In this document: positions 1 through 8,634 of the stretch, piece by piece
Position numbering within the stretch: position 1 is the first letter of the stretch
Layout of the letters: each line of letters starts with the position of its first letter
Assembly (NCBI RefSeq): GCF_028463845.1
Contig: NZ_CP116805.1
Coordinates: forward strand, 3,406,001-3,470,000
Reading direction: 5' to 3'
From: Gimibacter soli
GTDB lineage: Bacteria > Pseudomonadota > Alphaproteobacteria > Sphingomonadales > Kordiimonadaceae
Length of the DNA: 64,000 bases
Notes under the pieces: model-generated
Database searches by the model: none
The model's input: the letters and a program-made list of their open reading frames with translations, nothing else
Told to the model about the DNA's origin: nothing
Program-made: the position numbers and the translations under genes

Positions 1-2314
1 TGAGCGCCACCCGGTAGGCGAAGCCGTCAAGCCAGCCCGACAGGAAATAGAAAGCCACAGGCCAGGCAATCAGGTTGGCAATCAGGATCGGCTTCGAGAA
101 TTGCCACAGGAACAGCGTGACGATGTCCATGAGGCTCGCCCCCAGTACCTTGCGGATGCCGATTTCCCGCGTGCGGCGTTCGGCGGTGAAGGACGCAAGG
201 CCGTAAAGCCCCATGGCCGAGATCGTTACCGCCAGCAGCGTGAAGATGGTGAGCATGTCACCGAGCCGGTTATCGGTCTGGTATTGAAGCTCGACCAGTT
301 CCGCCATCGAACGATAATCGAGGATGTTCCCCGGGTAGGTTTCCCGCCAAGCATCCCGAATGGCCTCGAGGGCCGCATCGCGGTTCGTACCATCAATGCG
401 CACCGACATGTCGGACTGGCGCTGCTCGTCCACATAATAGATGCCGGGGCGGATCACATCGCGGGCGCTGTCGAAATGGAAATCATCCACGACACCGACG
501 ATGGTTGCATCGATCAGCAGGTCGCTTGTCAGATGCACCGTCGCCTGCCGGCCGATGGCTGCGTCCGGCCCTGTGAAGCCCAGCAGCTTGGCAGCTGACG
601 CATTGATCACGATGTTACCCGTCTGCTTGTAGGTGGCCTCGTCAGCACGAGCCCGCATGACATCGGCCTCTGCCGGGGACAGATAGCGGCCGGCCAAAAG
701 GTCAATCTCGTAAGCCTTGAAGAAATCCGGGCCGATCGTCAGGCCATCAAGCGTGACGAGATCACCCCCCGTCACGGGGCGCATCTGCAGCCGGTCCTCG
801 CTGCCTTCGGTCGGCACGTCCGACGAACGACCGACGGCTTTGATATGGGGGCTGGCGAGCAGGCGGTTTTTGAGTGTCTCGGACTGCTCGTTATTGGTAC
901 CCGCGACAACGATCAGATTGTCCGGATTGAAGCCGAGATCAAGCGCCTGCATATATTGCGTCTGCTTGTTCACGAAGAAGGCGATGATCATCAGTGCCGC
1001 CGAAATGGAGAACTGCGCAACCACCAGAAGCTGGCGCAAGCGGCCGGTGCCATTGTCGGCGCTGGTGCTGCTATAAAGCACATCGTGCGGGCGCAGCATG
1101 GCGAAATAGGCCGCCTGGAAACTGCCGGCACTGATCCCGACACCAAGGCCGAGCACCAGAAGCAGCAGAAGTACCGCTGGCTCCCGCACCAGATCAAGCT
1201 CCACGACCGACGACAGGAAGGCGTTATAGTGCGGCAGCGCCACTTCAACGAGCGCGAGTGCGATCGTCAGGGCCACGAATGCCAGAAGGATTGATTCCCC
1301 GAGGAACTGCTGCACGATCTGCCGGCGCGCAGCACCGAGCACCTTACGCATCGCCACTTCGCGCGCCCGGTGCGCCGTCCGCGCCATCGACAGGTTGAGG
1401 AAATTGACAACCGCGATGATGAGGATAAGAAGCGCCACACCAAGGAAGCCGTAAAGCACGTCAATATCACCGGCAGCATTGGCGCCTTCCAGATGCACCT
1501 TGCCAAGCGGGACAAGGTTTGTTTTCACCGACCATCTGGTGCCGGTCTCCATGCCATCGCCGCTCGCATGCATATGGCGCTCCACAAGGGCGGGCAAATC
1601 GTTGCGGATCAAGTCCACATCAGTGCCCGGCGCGACGCGCATGAAAGTGCTGCGATAAGCAAATCGCCAGTCCTCGCTGAACCAGCGGGCGGCAAGGAAA
1701 TAGTCGCGGACGAAGGGGACGATAAAATCTGACTGAACCGTGGTATCGACCACCGGATCCTCGATCACACCGCTGACCTTGAAATCGACAAACTGACCGG
1801 CAAGGCGGATCGGCAGCACCTTGCCGAGGGCCGGTGCGTCGCCGAAGTATTTCTGCGCGGTGCGGTGGCTGAGAACGATGCTGCGCGGGTCGTCAAAGGC
1901 CGTCGCCACATCGCCTTCAAGGAACCGGAACTGGAAGAAGGAGAGGAAATTCTCGTCCGCCGCCACAACTTGCTGGGCGTAGAGATCATCATGATACTGG
2001 ATCGTCACATCGGCCGAAATATAGCGGGTGATATCCTCGACCTCGGGATAGGTATCCAACATCAGGTCCTTCAGGGGATCGACCGCATTCGGGGTGCGCC
2101 GGTCGGGGTGGCCCGCCAGCACATAGGTGTTTTCGATGCGATACAGGTCATCGGCGCGCGCCCAATGATCGTCCCACGAGAATTCATCGCGCACGAACAG
2201 CACGATCAGGATGAAGGCCGCAAGCCCGATGGCGAGCCCGGCGATATTGATCACCGAGAAAAGCTTGTTCCGCATCAGATTGCGCAGCGCGGTCTTTATA
2301 TAATTCTGAAGCAT
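1..2314 (-). CDS. FtsX/MacB-type ABC transporter permease (C-terminus cut by window edge)
   Basis: About 771 residues are visible and, by comparison with its upstream paralogue, roughly 40 C-terminal residues lie outside the window. The N-terminus has a short cytoplasmic leader and a first membrane segment (INIAGLAIGLAAFILIVL, about residues 23-40). A large periplasmic MacB-like domain follows, then a membrane block near residues 285-430, a second periplasmic domain, and the characteristic FtsX-like end (TAERRTREIGIRKVLGAS) before the last membrane segments. The ATG at 2314 has GGAGG nine bases upstream. It is the last gene of the operon that begins at 7029 and is paralogous to the gene at 2381-4861, so the two permeases probably form a heterodimer driven by the ATPase at 4922. 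The family includes MacB, LolC/E and BceB-like proteins; the substrate cannot be read from sequence. Confidence 0.88.
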   Translation of the reverse strand, partial: MLQNYIKTALRNLMRNKLFSVINIAGLAIGLAAFILIVLFVRDEFSWDDHWARADDLYRIENTYVLAGHPDRRTPNAVDPLKDLMLDTYPEVEDITRYISADVTIQYHDDLYAQQVVAADENFLSFFQFRFLEGDVATAFDDPRSIVLSHRTAQKYFGDAPALGKVLPIRLAGQFVDFKVSGVIEDPVVDTTVQSDFIVPFVRDYFLAARWFSEDWRFAYRSTFMRVAPGTDVDLIRNDLPALVERHMHASGDGMETGTRWSVKTNLVPLGKVHLEGANAAGDIDVLYGFLGVALLILIIAVVNFLNLSMARTAHRAREVAMRKVLGAARRQIVQQFLGESILLAFVALTIALALVEVALPHYNAFLSSVVELDLVREPAVLLLLLVLGLGVGISAGSFQAAYFAMLRPHDVLYSSTSADNGTGRLRQLLVVAQFSISAALMIIAFFVNKQTQYMQALDLGFNPDNLIVVAGTNNEQSETLKNRLLASPHIKAVGRSSDVPTEGSEDRLQMRPVTGGDLVTLDGLTIGPDFFKAYEIDLLAGRYLSPAEADVMRARADEATYKQTGNIVINASAAKLLGFTGPDAAIGRQATVHLTSDLLIDATIVGVVDDFHFDSARDVIRPGIYYVDEQRQSDMSVRIDGTNRDAALEAIRDAWRETYPGNILDYRSMAELVELQYQTDNRLGDMLTIFTLLAVTISAMGLYGLASFTAERRTREIGIRKVLGASLMDIVTLFLWQFSKPILIANLIAWPVAFYFLSGWLDGFAYRVAL

Positions 2315-2380
2315 GATGCCTCCACTCCCTGCTGTCGTTTGATCGGGGCCGGATGCATTGCCCGGCCCCGTTTGCTCTGG

Positions 2381-4861
2381 TTATTCGTAGCGCAGCGCCT
2401 TGATCGGGTTGGAGCGGGCAACCTGGGCCGCGTTACCGCCAACTGTTGCCCACGCGATGCCAAGCGCGATCAGGCCGGCGATCAGGCAAAGCGGCCCCAG
2501 CACCCAGGCTTCCATCCGGTAGGGGAAGTTTTCGAGCCACGAAAGCATGCCCCAGACCGCGATCGGCCAGGCGATCAGGTTGGCGATGATGACGGGCTTC
2601 GAGAACTGCCACAGCAGCAGGCGGACAATATCGGTCACGGTCGCCCCCATCACCTTGCGGATGCCGATTTCCTTGGTGCGGCGTTCAGCGGTGAAGGCGG
2701 CAAGACCATAGAGACCGAGGCAGGCGACGAACACGGCGAGCCCGGCAAACAGCGCCAGCATGGTGGCCGTTGCCTCTTCCTGATCGAATTCCTCAGCCAG
2801 CGCCTCATCCACGAATTCGTAGGAGAAAGGCACCTCGGTGACGATGGACGACCAGATGCGCTCGACGCTTGCGACCAGTGCTTTCGGATCACCCGAGAAG
2901 CGAACAGTCAGGTTGCCGTAGTTATCGGAGTCGAGCAGATACATCTCCGGCCGCTTCAAGGTCTTCAGCGACTGGAAATTGATATCCGCCACAACACCCA
3001 CGATGGTCAGGTAGTTTTTGACACCGTTGCCGCGACCGATCACGAAGACCTTGCCAAGGGCTTCCTCGGGCGTACCGAAACCAAGGCGGGTCAACACGCT
3101 TTCGTTGACGATGATGTTGCTGTTGACGATGTCGCCTTCCTTCAGCCCTTCAACGCTCGGCTTGGTGTCGCCCGCATACTGGCGATCATAATCACGGCCA
3201 GCGATCATCGGGATCTGGTAGGTCTTGAAGAAGTCATGATCCACATCCTGCACACCGATAAGGATGGTGCCGGTGTTTTCCTGACCCGGAATTTCGACAG
3301 ACGTGTTGTTTTCGTCCGAGCTGCCCGGCGTATCGCCCGAGAAGGCTGCCGATACAACACCCGGCAGGCGCACGATTTCAGCCTTGATGGCGTCGCGCCG
3401 CTCTTCCACACCTTTCCGGTCGGTCCGGTGCAGGACAAACATGTTTTCCTTGGTGTAGCCAGGGTCCATGGTCGTGGCGTACTTCAGCTGGCCGTACACG
3501 CCGGAGGTGCCCACGATCAGCGCGATCGAAACCGCAAACTGGAAGATCACAAGACCGCTGCGCAGGGCTGCCGAACCCGACGATTCCGCCGACTTGTTGG
3601 CTTTCAGGACCCAGGCAGGACGGAAGCCCGACAGGATGACCGCCGGATAGACGCCGCCCACGATGCCGACCGTGGCCACAAGGCCTGCAAGAATCGCAAG
3701 CGTCATGCCGTCGGTATAATCGAAGCTGAGGTCACGACCGATGAAATCGCTGTAGAAGGGCAGTGCCGCTTCAACAATCATGACACCGGCGATCAGACCA
3801 ATCAGGGCGATCAGCACCGATTCCCCGATGAACTGGACGATCAGCTGGCCGCGGCCCGCGCCCAGCACTTTCCGGAGCGCCACTTCACGCGCACGTTGGG
3901 TCGATTTGGCGGTCGCCAGGTTCATGAAGTTGATGCAGGCGATCACAAGGATCAGGCCGGCGATCGAAGCAAAGATGATGACGGTGGTGATATTGCCCGT
4001 GGGCTTCATCTCGCCAAGGCCCGCCGGATGCAGCTGGGCGTCCACAAGCTTGGTGGTGCCGAATTGCACAAAGGCCGACGCGCCCTTGCCATCTGAAATC
4101 TGGGACGGGATCTCGATGCTGTCGTCAGCGAAGGCGTTGAAACGGCTGCTGACCGTATCAATCGCCACACCCGGCTTCAGCGTGAAGAGGACCGTGTTGT
4201 TCACCGAGAACCAGCTGTCAAACAGGAACGGCTGGGTGTGCCAGTCATTCTCGTCGATCATAGCCAGCATTTCGACGGCGAGCACCGTATTGTGCGGCAG
4301 GTCCTTGAAGACGGCAGCAACGCGGTAGTCGCGCTTCAGGTCATAGTTGGTGATGGTCATCACCTGCCCGACCGCCGGCTTGTCGCCGAAATATTTGTGG
4401 GCCATTTTCTCAGAGAGCGCGATCGCGCTGTTGTCGGTCAGGGCCGTTTTCATGTCCCCTGAAACAACATCGAAATCGAGGATGCTCCCTACATTCGTGT
4501 CGGCGAAAATCATTTCGTCGGTATAAAGCGCGTTGCCGATCTGGACGACCGGGTTCAGCGACTGAAGCCGGGCGACCTGATCGATCTCCTCGGCGTAAAA
4601 ACGCTCCAGCGCGCCTTTCGACGGTCCGGGCGACACCACGGTCACGAAAGGCTCGCGTCCCGGAATGGCGAAGGTGGTGTTCAGGCGGTAAAGGCGGTCG
4701 GCCTTTGTCCAGAACTGGTCGTAGGAAAGCTCATCGCGCACGAAAAGCGTGATGAGGATACAGGCCGCAAGGCCGATGGCCAGACCGACGATATTGATGG
4801 CGCTATAGAGCTTGTTTTTCACAAGGTTCCGGAGCGCGACGCTGACATAATTGCTGAACAT
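2381..4861 (-). CDS. FtsX/MacB-type ABC transporter permease
   Basis: This 826-residue permease has the duplicated MacB/FtsX layout. There is one N-terminal membrane segment (residues about 20-40) and a MacB periplasmic core domain. A three-helix FtsX block with the signature QRAREVALRKVLGAG sits near residues 325-415. A second periplasmic domain follows, then a second FtsX block containing AERRTKEIGIRKVMGAT. The start ATG is preceded by GGGGAGG, an excellent ribosome site. It lies between the ATPase gene (4922) and its paralogue (1-2314), 60 and 66 bases away, in one transcription unit. Two full-length permeases plus one ATPase and one adaptor suggest a tripartite system that moves a substrate across or out of the envelope. 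The substrate is unknown. Confidence 0.92.
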   Translation of the reverse strand: MFSNYVSVALRNLVKNKLYSAINIVGLAIGLAACILITLFVRDELSYDQFWTKADRLYRLNTTFAIPGREPFVTVVSPGPSKGALERFYAEEIDQVARLQSLNPVVQIGNALYTDEMIFADTNVGSILDFDVVSGDMKTALTDNSAIALSEKMAHKYFGDKPAVGQVMTITNYDLKRDYRVAAVFKDLPHNTVLAVEMLAMIDENDWHTQPFLFDSWFSVNNTVLFTLKPGVAIDTVSSRFNAFADDSIEIPSQISDGKGASAFVQFGTTKLVDAQLHPAGLGEMKPTGNITTVIIFASIAGLILVIACINFMNLATAKSTQRAREVALRKVLGAGRGQLIVQFIGESVLIALIGLIAGVMIVEAALPFYSDFIGRDLSFDYTDGMTLAILAGLVATVGIVGGVYPAVILSGFRPAWVLKANKSAESSGSAALRSGLVIFQFAVSIALIVGTSGVYGQLKYATTMDPGYTKENMFVLHRTDRKGVEERRDAIKAEIVRLPGVVSAAFSGDTPGSSDENNTSVEIPGQENTGTILIGVQDVDHDFFKTYQIPMIAGRDYDRQYAGDTKPSVEGLKEGDIVNSNIIVNESVLTRLGFGTPEEALGKVFVIGRGNGVKNYLTIVGVVADINFQSLKTLKRPEMYLLDSDNYGNLTVRFSGDPKALVASVERIWSSIVTEVPFSYEFVDEALAEEFDQEEATATMLALFAGLAVFVACLGLYGLAAFTAERRTKEIGIRKVMGATVTDIVRLLLWQFSKPVIIANLIAWPIAVWGMLSWLENFPYRMEAWVLGPLCLIAGLIALGIAWATVGGNAAQVARSNPIKALRYE

Positions 4862-4921
4862 GGGATGCCTCCCCGCTGTCGTGTTCGTTTTTGTTTGTTA
4901 TTTGTCAGTCGGCTGCGCGCC

Positions 4922-5602
4922 TTATGCGGCGCGCAGGTTTTCCGTTACCACCTGGCCATCGAACAGGTTGATGGTGCGGCGGGCATAGTCGGCATGGGCC
5001 GGGCTGTGGGTCACCATCACGATGGTGGTGCCTTCTTCATTCAGGCCCTGCAGCATTTCCATGACCTCCTGGCCGTGGGCGCTGTCGAGGTTACCGGTCG
5101 GCTCATCCGCGAGGATCATCGACTGGTTGCCGACAACCGCACGGGCAACGGCCACACGCTGCTGCTGACCGCCCGAAAGCTGGCTCGGCATATGCTTGGC
5201 GCGGTGGGCGATGCCAACCTTGTCCATCACGGCGGCCACACGGTCACGGCGTTCGCTGGCAGCGATATCGTGGTAGAGAAGTGCGAGCTCGATATTCTCG
5301 GCGACCGTCAGTTCATCGATCAGGTTGAACGACTGGAAGATGAAGCCGATGTGGCGCTTGCGGATGTTCGCCAGCTTGGCTTCCGAGTAGCGGGCCACGT
5401 CCTCGCCGAGGAAGACATATTCACCTTCCGACGGGTTATCGAGCATGCCGACGATGTTGAGAAGCGTCGACTTGCCGCAACCCGACGGCCCCATGATGGC
5501 GACGAATTCGCCAGAGTTGATTTCGATATTCACATTGTTGAGGGCGATGGTCTCGACCTCGTCGGTGCGGTAGATTTTCGAAAGATTGTGCATCTTGAGC
5601 AT
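4922..5602 (-). CDS. ABC transporter ATP-binding protein, LolD/MacB type
   Basis: The 226-residue protein is a single nucleotide-binding domain. It carries Walker A (GPSGCGKST, about residues 39-47), a Q-loop, the ABC signature LSGGQQQR, Walker B (MILADEPT) and the switch histidine in MVTHSP. Length and sequence match the MacB/LolD subfamily that energises FtsX-type permeases rather than importers. It sits directly upstream of two such permeases and downstream of the adaptor gene, all on the minus strand, so it is the probable shared motor. AAGGA precedes the ATG. The leader also contains the 8-mer ACGACAGC found before the other three genes of this operon. Confidence 0.95.
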   Translation of the reverse strand: MLKMHNLSKIYRTDEVETIALNNVNIEINSGEFVAIMGPSGCGKSTLLNIVGMLDNPSEGEYVFLGEDVARYSEAKLANIRKRHIGFIFQSFNLIDELTVAENIELALLYHDIAASERRDRVAAVMDKVGIAHRAKHMPSQLSGGQQQRVAVARAVVGNQSMILADEPTGNLDSAHGQEVMEMLQGLNEEGTTIVMVTHSPAHADYARRTINLFDGQVVTENLRAA

Positions 5603-5670
5603 GGTATTTCCTTCCCGTTTATCGCTGTCGTCACTCTGGCCGATATGGCCGTTTTCTCGCTGTTCAGACC

Positions 5671-7029
5671 TTATTTTTCACCAAGCTTCAGGCGGTCCAT
5701 GTCCTTGAAGTTCGTATAGGGCGACGTGATCACCTTCTCGCCAAGGTCGAGGCCATCAAGGACTTCGATATGGCGGGTGTTGCGGCGGCCGAGGCGCACG
5801 TTGCGCTTCACGGCTTCCGTACCGTCGGACGAGACGACGAAGACCCAGTGACCGCCGGTATCCTGGAAGAAGGCACCGTTCGGAATAAGGCGGGCTTCGC
5901 TGGCATCGCCGAGCGTCAGTTTCAGCTGGATCGTCTGGCCGCGGCGGATGGCTTTGGCTTCCTCGCCGTCGAACACCAGATCGACCGTGAAGAGACCACC
6001 GGTGACCTGCGGATAGATCTTGGCGATCTGCAGGGCATAGTCGCTGCCGCCCTGTTCGAACGTCGCGATCTGGCCAAGGTCCACGCGGTTCAGGTAAAAT
6101 TCGTCAATCTCGGCTTCGAGCTTGAAGCGGTTCGGATCGTCGATCTGGCCAAGGCGGCCGCCGCGTTCGATGCTCTGGCCGATTTCCACGTTGAAACCCG
6201 AAAGCTTGCCGTCGACCGGCGCTTTCACTTCAAGGGCTTCAAGGTTGCCGCGGGCGAACTCGAGGCTCTTTTCAAGCTGGCCGCCGGCTTTCTGCAGGAA
6301 ATCAAGCTGCTGCTTCTGCATCCGCATGTCGGTCGCCTGGCTTTCCACCGTCACATCGCGCTTGGCGATATAATAGGCGAGCGCATCTTCGGTATCATCG
6401 AGCTTGGCCTGCGATACCGCACCCGTCTTGATCAGGTCGCGCTCGCGCTCGGCCTGACGCGACAGCCGCGTGATCTCGTAATTGATTTCAACAAGGTTGC
6501 GCTTGTGGTCCAGCCGGTTGCGCTCCAGCCCGAGTTCGGTGGTGCGCAGGTTATTCAGTTGCTCGGTGACGAGCGCTTCGTTCTGGATCACTTCAAGCTG
6601 CAGGCCGGCGTTCGACAGTTCGACGATCGGCTGCCCCGCCTTGACGATGGCGCCGTCTTCCACCAGCACGCGTTCCACCCGGCCGCCTTCGATGGCGTCA
6701 AGGAACACAGTCTTCAAAGGCGTCACGCGGGCACGAACGGGGATGAAATCCTCGAACGTGCCGCTTTGCACTTCGGAAATCTCCAGCCGGTCCTTGCCGA
6801 CCTTGAGCGAGCGGCCACCGGTCGCCTGCATGGCAAGCGCTGAGGCAACCGCCACAAACAGGACACCGCCACCGATCCAGCCGATCTTTTTGAGCGGCAG
6901 TTTCTTTTTCTCCACACGGCGGTCCATGCCGGACCCCGATACGGCACCCGAATGCGGCCTCCCTGAGCCCGGGTTCGGATTGTTCTTCGGCTGTTTCGAC
7001 GGATTATCCATATTCGTGACAGTACCCAT
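5671..7029 (-). CDS. HlyD/MacA-like periplasmic adaptor protein of the efflux/ABC system
   Basis: The 452-residue protein has a cytoplasmic, proline- and lysine-rich N-terminus. One membrane segment follows (WIGGGVLFVAVASALAM), then a barrel/lipoyl half motif (VLVEDGAIVKAGQPIVELS), a long alpha-helical hairpin, the second lipoyl half (VKAPVDGKLSGFNVEIGQ) and a beta-barrel domain. This is the membrane-fusion protein architecture that links inner-membrane transporters to outer components. The reading frame stays open upstream to 7089, but I take the ATG at 7029: it has GGAAA at proper spacing, and the sigma-54 promoter at 7098-7114 would start transcription near 7089, inside the longer version. 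It is the first gene of the operon. No outer-membrane TolC partner is in view. Confidence 0.9.
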   Translation of the reverse strand: MGTVTNMDNPSKQPKNNPNPGSGRPHSGAVSGSGMDRRVEKKKLPLKKIGWIGGGVLFVAVASALAMQATGGRSLKVGKDRLEISEVQSGTFEDFIPVRARVTPLKTVFLDAIEGGRVERVLVEDGAIVKAGQPIVELSNAGLQLEVIQNEALVTEQLNNLRTTELGLERNRLDHKRNLVEINYEITRLSRQAERERDLIKTGAVSQAKLDDTEDALAYYIAKRDVTVESQATDMRMQKQQLDFLQKAGGQLEKSLEFARGNLEALEVKAPVDGKLSGFNVEIGQSIERGGRLGQIDDPNRFKLEAEIDEFYLNRVDLGQIATFEQGGSDYALQIAKIYPQVTGGLFTVDLVFDGEEAKAIRRGQTIQLKLTLGDASEARLIPNGAFFQDTGGHWVFVVSSDGTEAVKRNVRLGRRNTRHIEVLDGLDLGEKVITSPYTNFKDMDRLKLGEK

Positions 7030-7097
7030 TGCTGTTTCCGTTCGTGCTATGCCCCGTTTTGTTTTTTGGGGTCCTCGCTGTCGTGACACCCCCTTAT

Positions 7098-7114
7098 CCG
7101 CAAGGGCCGTGCCA
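7098..7114 (-). promoter_or_regulatory. Sigma-54 (-24/-12) promoter of the transport operon
   Basis: Read on the minus strand, the sequence is TGGCACGGCCCTTGCGG, an exact match to the -24 element TGGCAC, a five-base spacer and the -12 element TTGC. Transcription would begin near 7089 and give a leader of about 60 bases before the adaptor ATG at 7029. The divergent gene encodes a sigma-54 activator, which makes the assignment strong. Confidence 0.9.
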
Positions 7115-7124
7115 GTTTATAAAC

Positions 7125-7140
7125 CCGCAGATTTCTGCGG
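7125..7140. repeat. Short inverted repeat between the sigma-54 promoter and its upstream sites
   Basis: The arms CCGCAG and CTGCGG flank four bases. The repeat lies between the -24 element and the two palindromes, where an IHF or other DNA-bending site is often found in sigma-54 promoters. I cannot assign a protein to it. Confidence 0.35.
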
Positions 7141-7154
7141 CTTTGATAGGCCGG

Positions 7155-7194
7155 TGTTCGATATCGAACATTTTTGTGTGTACGATATCGAACA
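7155..7194. promoter_or_regulatory. Twin 16-bp palindromes, likely binding sites of the divergent NtrC-type regulator
   Basis: A perfect palindrome, TGTTCGATATCGAACA (7155-7170), is followed after eight bases by a copy with one change, TGTACGATATCGAACA (7179-7194). Their centres lie about 74 and 98 bases upstream of the predicted sigma-54 start, a usual position for an upstream activating sequence. They are also just ahead of the regulator gene at 7237, so they may serve for autoregulation. Confidence 0.82.
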
Positions 7195-7236
7195 GTTGCG
7201 ATAGGCTCCGCCCGAACTGGCAAAGGGGCGAAAAGC

Positions 7237-8634
7237 GTGGCGGAAAAGGCAGGCAGCATTCTGATTGTGGACGATGACGAGGATATCCTTGTCGCCGGAC
7301 GGCTGCTGCTGAAACGCCATTTCAACCGGGTGACCACGACCAACCGCCCCGCCGACATCCGCGAGCTTCTGGCTCGCGAAAAGTTCGATGCCATCCTCCT
7401 TGATATGAATTTCGGCCCCGGCGAATCGTCAGGGGAAGAGGGATTCGCCTGGCTCCAGGTGATTCTGGAGCTGGACCCCGAAGCGGTCGTCGTGATGATC
7501 ACGGCCCATGGCGGCGTGGATACCGCGGTTGAAGCCATGAAGCAGGGCGCCACCGACTTCATCGCCAAGCCGTGGCAGAACGAAAAGGTGGTCGCGACCC
7601 TTTCGGCGGCTGTGAAGCTTGGCCAGAGCCGGGACGAAACCGCCCGCCTGAAGGGCGCCAACAAAACGCTCGCCGCCGCCAGTGTGGGCAGCGCCCCGAC
7701 CATCATCGGCGACGCACCGCCGATGCAGGAACTGATGCGGCTGATCGCACGCGCCGCGCCCACCGACGCCAACGTGATGATTCTCGGTGAAAACGGCACC
7801 GGCAAGGAGTTGGTGGCACGCGAACTTCATAGGCAATCGAGGCGTTCCAGTGCTGTCTTCATGGGGGTCGATCTCGGCAGCATCGCGGAGTCGCTATTCG
7901 AGTCGGAGCTGTTCGGCCACAAGAAGGGCGCCTTCACGGACGCGAAGGAAGACCGCACCGGGCGGTTCGTGGCGGCCTCGGGCGGCACCCTGTTCCTCGA
8001 CGAGATCGGCAACCTGCCCCTGCATCTGCAAGCCAAGCTCCTGACCGTGCTGGAGCGCCGCGAGGTGACCCCGGTTGGCGCCACACGGCCTGTACCCATC
8101 GATGTGCGGGTGATCGCCGCCACCAATATCGCGCTCGACCAGCTGCATGATGAAGCCCGCTTCCGGCAGGATTTGCTGTTCCGCCTGAATACGGTGACAC
8201 TGACCCTGCCGCCCCTGCGCGACCGGCGCGAGGATATCCCGGCCCTTGCCACCCATTACGCGGCTTTCTATGCCCGTAAATATGGCAAGGCGGAAAAGCC
8301 TTTCTCGCCCGACGCGCTGGCCGCCCTCGCCGCGCTGGACTGGCCCGGCAACGTGCGGGCACTGCGCCACGCCATCGAGCGGGCGACAATCCTTTCGGAT
8401 ACGGAACGGTTTGAGGCGCGCGACTTCGCGGATGGTGCCGCCGCTGCCCCCGCCGCCCCGGTGAACGGCGACGCCGCTGCCCCGGCGCTGGATGACCTGA
8501 ACCTCGAGCGGCTGGAGCTTGCCGCCATCAGCACCGCGCTCAAGAAGCATCGCTACAATATCAGCCACGCGGCGAAGGACCTGGGCCTGACCCGCGCCGC
8601 GCTCTATCGCCGGATGGAAAAACATGGGCTTTAA
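7237..8634 (+). CDS. Sigma-54-dependent response regulator, NtrC family
   Basis: The 465-residue protein starts at a GTG preceded by AAGGGG; the longer frame from 7174 would run through the palindromes and lacks a ribosome site. Residues 1-125 form a receiver domain with phosphoacceptor Asp56 (ILLDM), a switch Thr and the conserved Lys in AKPW. The central AAA+ domain has Walker A (GENGTGKE, about 183-190), a sigma-54 contact loop reading GAFTDA rather than the classical GAFTGA, Walker B (GTLFLDEIGN) and an arginine-finger region. The C-terminus is a Fis-type helix-turn-helix ending in LTRAALYRRMEKHGL. It overlaps the following kinase gene by 11 bases and very probably activates the divergent transport operon. 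Confidence 0.93.
   Translation: MAEKAGSILIVDDDEDILVAGRLLLKRHFNRVTTTNRPADIRELLAREKFDAILLDMNFGPGESSGEEGFAWLQVILELDPEAVVVMITAHGGVDTAVEAMKQGATDFIAKPWQNEKVVATLSAAVKLGQSRDETARLKGANKTLAAASVGSAPTIIGDAPPMQELMRLIARAAPTDANVMILGENGTGKELVARELHRQSRRSSAVFMGVDLGSIAESLFESELFGHKKGAFTDAKEDRTGRFVAASGGTLFLDEIGNLPLHLQAKLLTVLERREVTPVGATRPVPIDVRVIAATNIALDQLHDEARFRQDLLFRLNTVTLTLPPLRDRREDIPALATHYAAFYARKYGKAEKPFSPDALAALAALDWPGNVRALRHAIERATILSDTERFEARDFADGAAAAPAAPVNGDAAAPALDDLNLERLELAAISTALKKHRYNISHAAKDLGLTRAALYRRMEKHGL

Larger units (their letters stand above)
2331..7084 (-). repeat. Octamer ACGACAGC repeated in all four leaders of the transport operon
   Basis: On the minus strand the 8-mer ACGACAGC occurs once just upstream of each of the four genes: 7077-7084 (47 bases before the adaptor ATG), 5624-5631 (21 before the ATPase ATG), 4875-4882 (13 before the second permease) and 2331-2338 (16 before the last permease). 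In three of the four it extends to ACGACAGCG. The surrounding leader sequence is otherwise different, so this is not simply duplicated DNA. Its role is unknown; a translation-level or RNA-binding element is one inference. Confidence 0.6.

Noticed and set aside
1865-4096. A 743-residue plus-strand frame opposite the two permease genes
   Set aside because: It crosses the boundary of two well-supported minus-strand genes and has shadow-frame composition.
7174-7236. N-terminal extension of the sigma-54 regulator
   Set aside because: It would be encoded by part of the palindromes, and the GTG at 7237 has an AAGGGG ribosome site and gives a standard receiver start.
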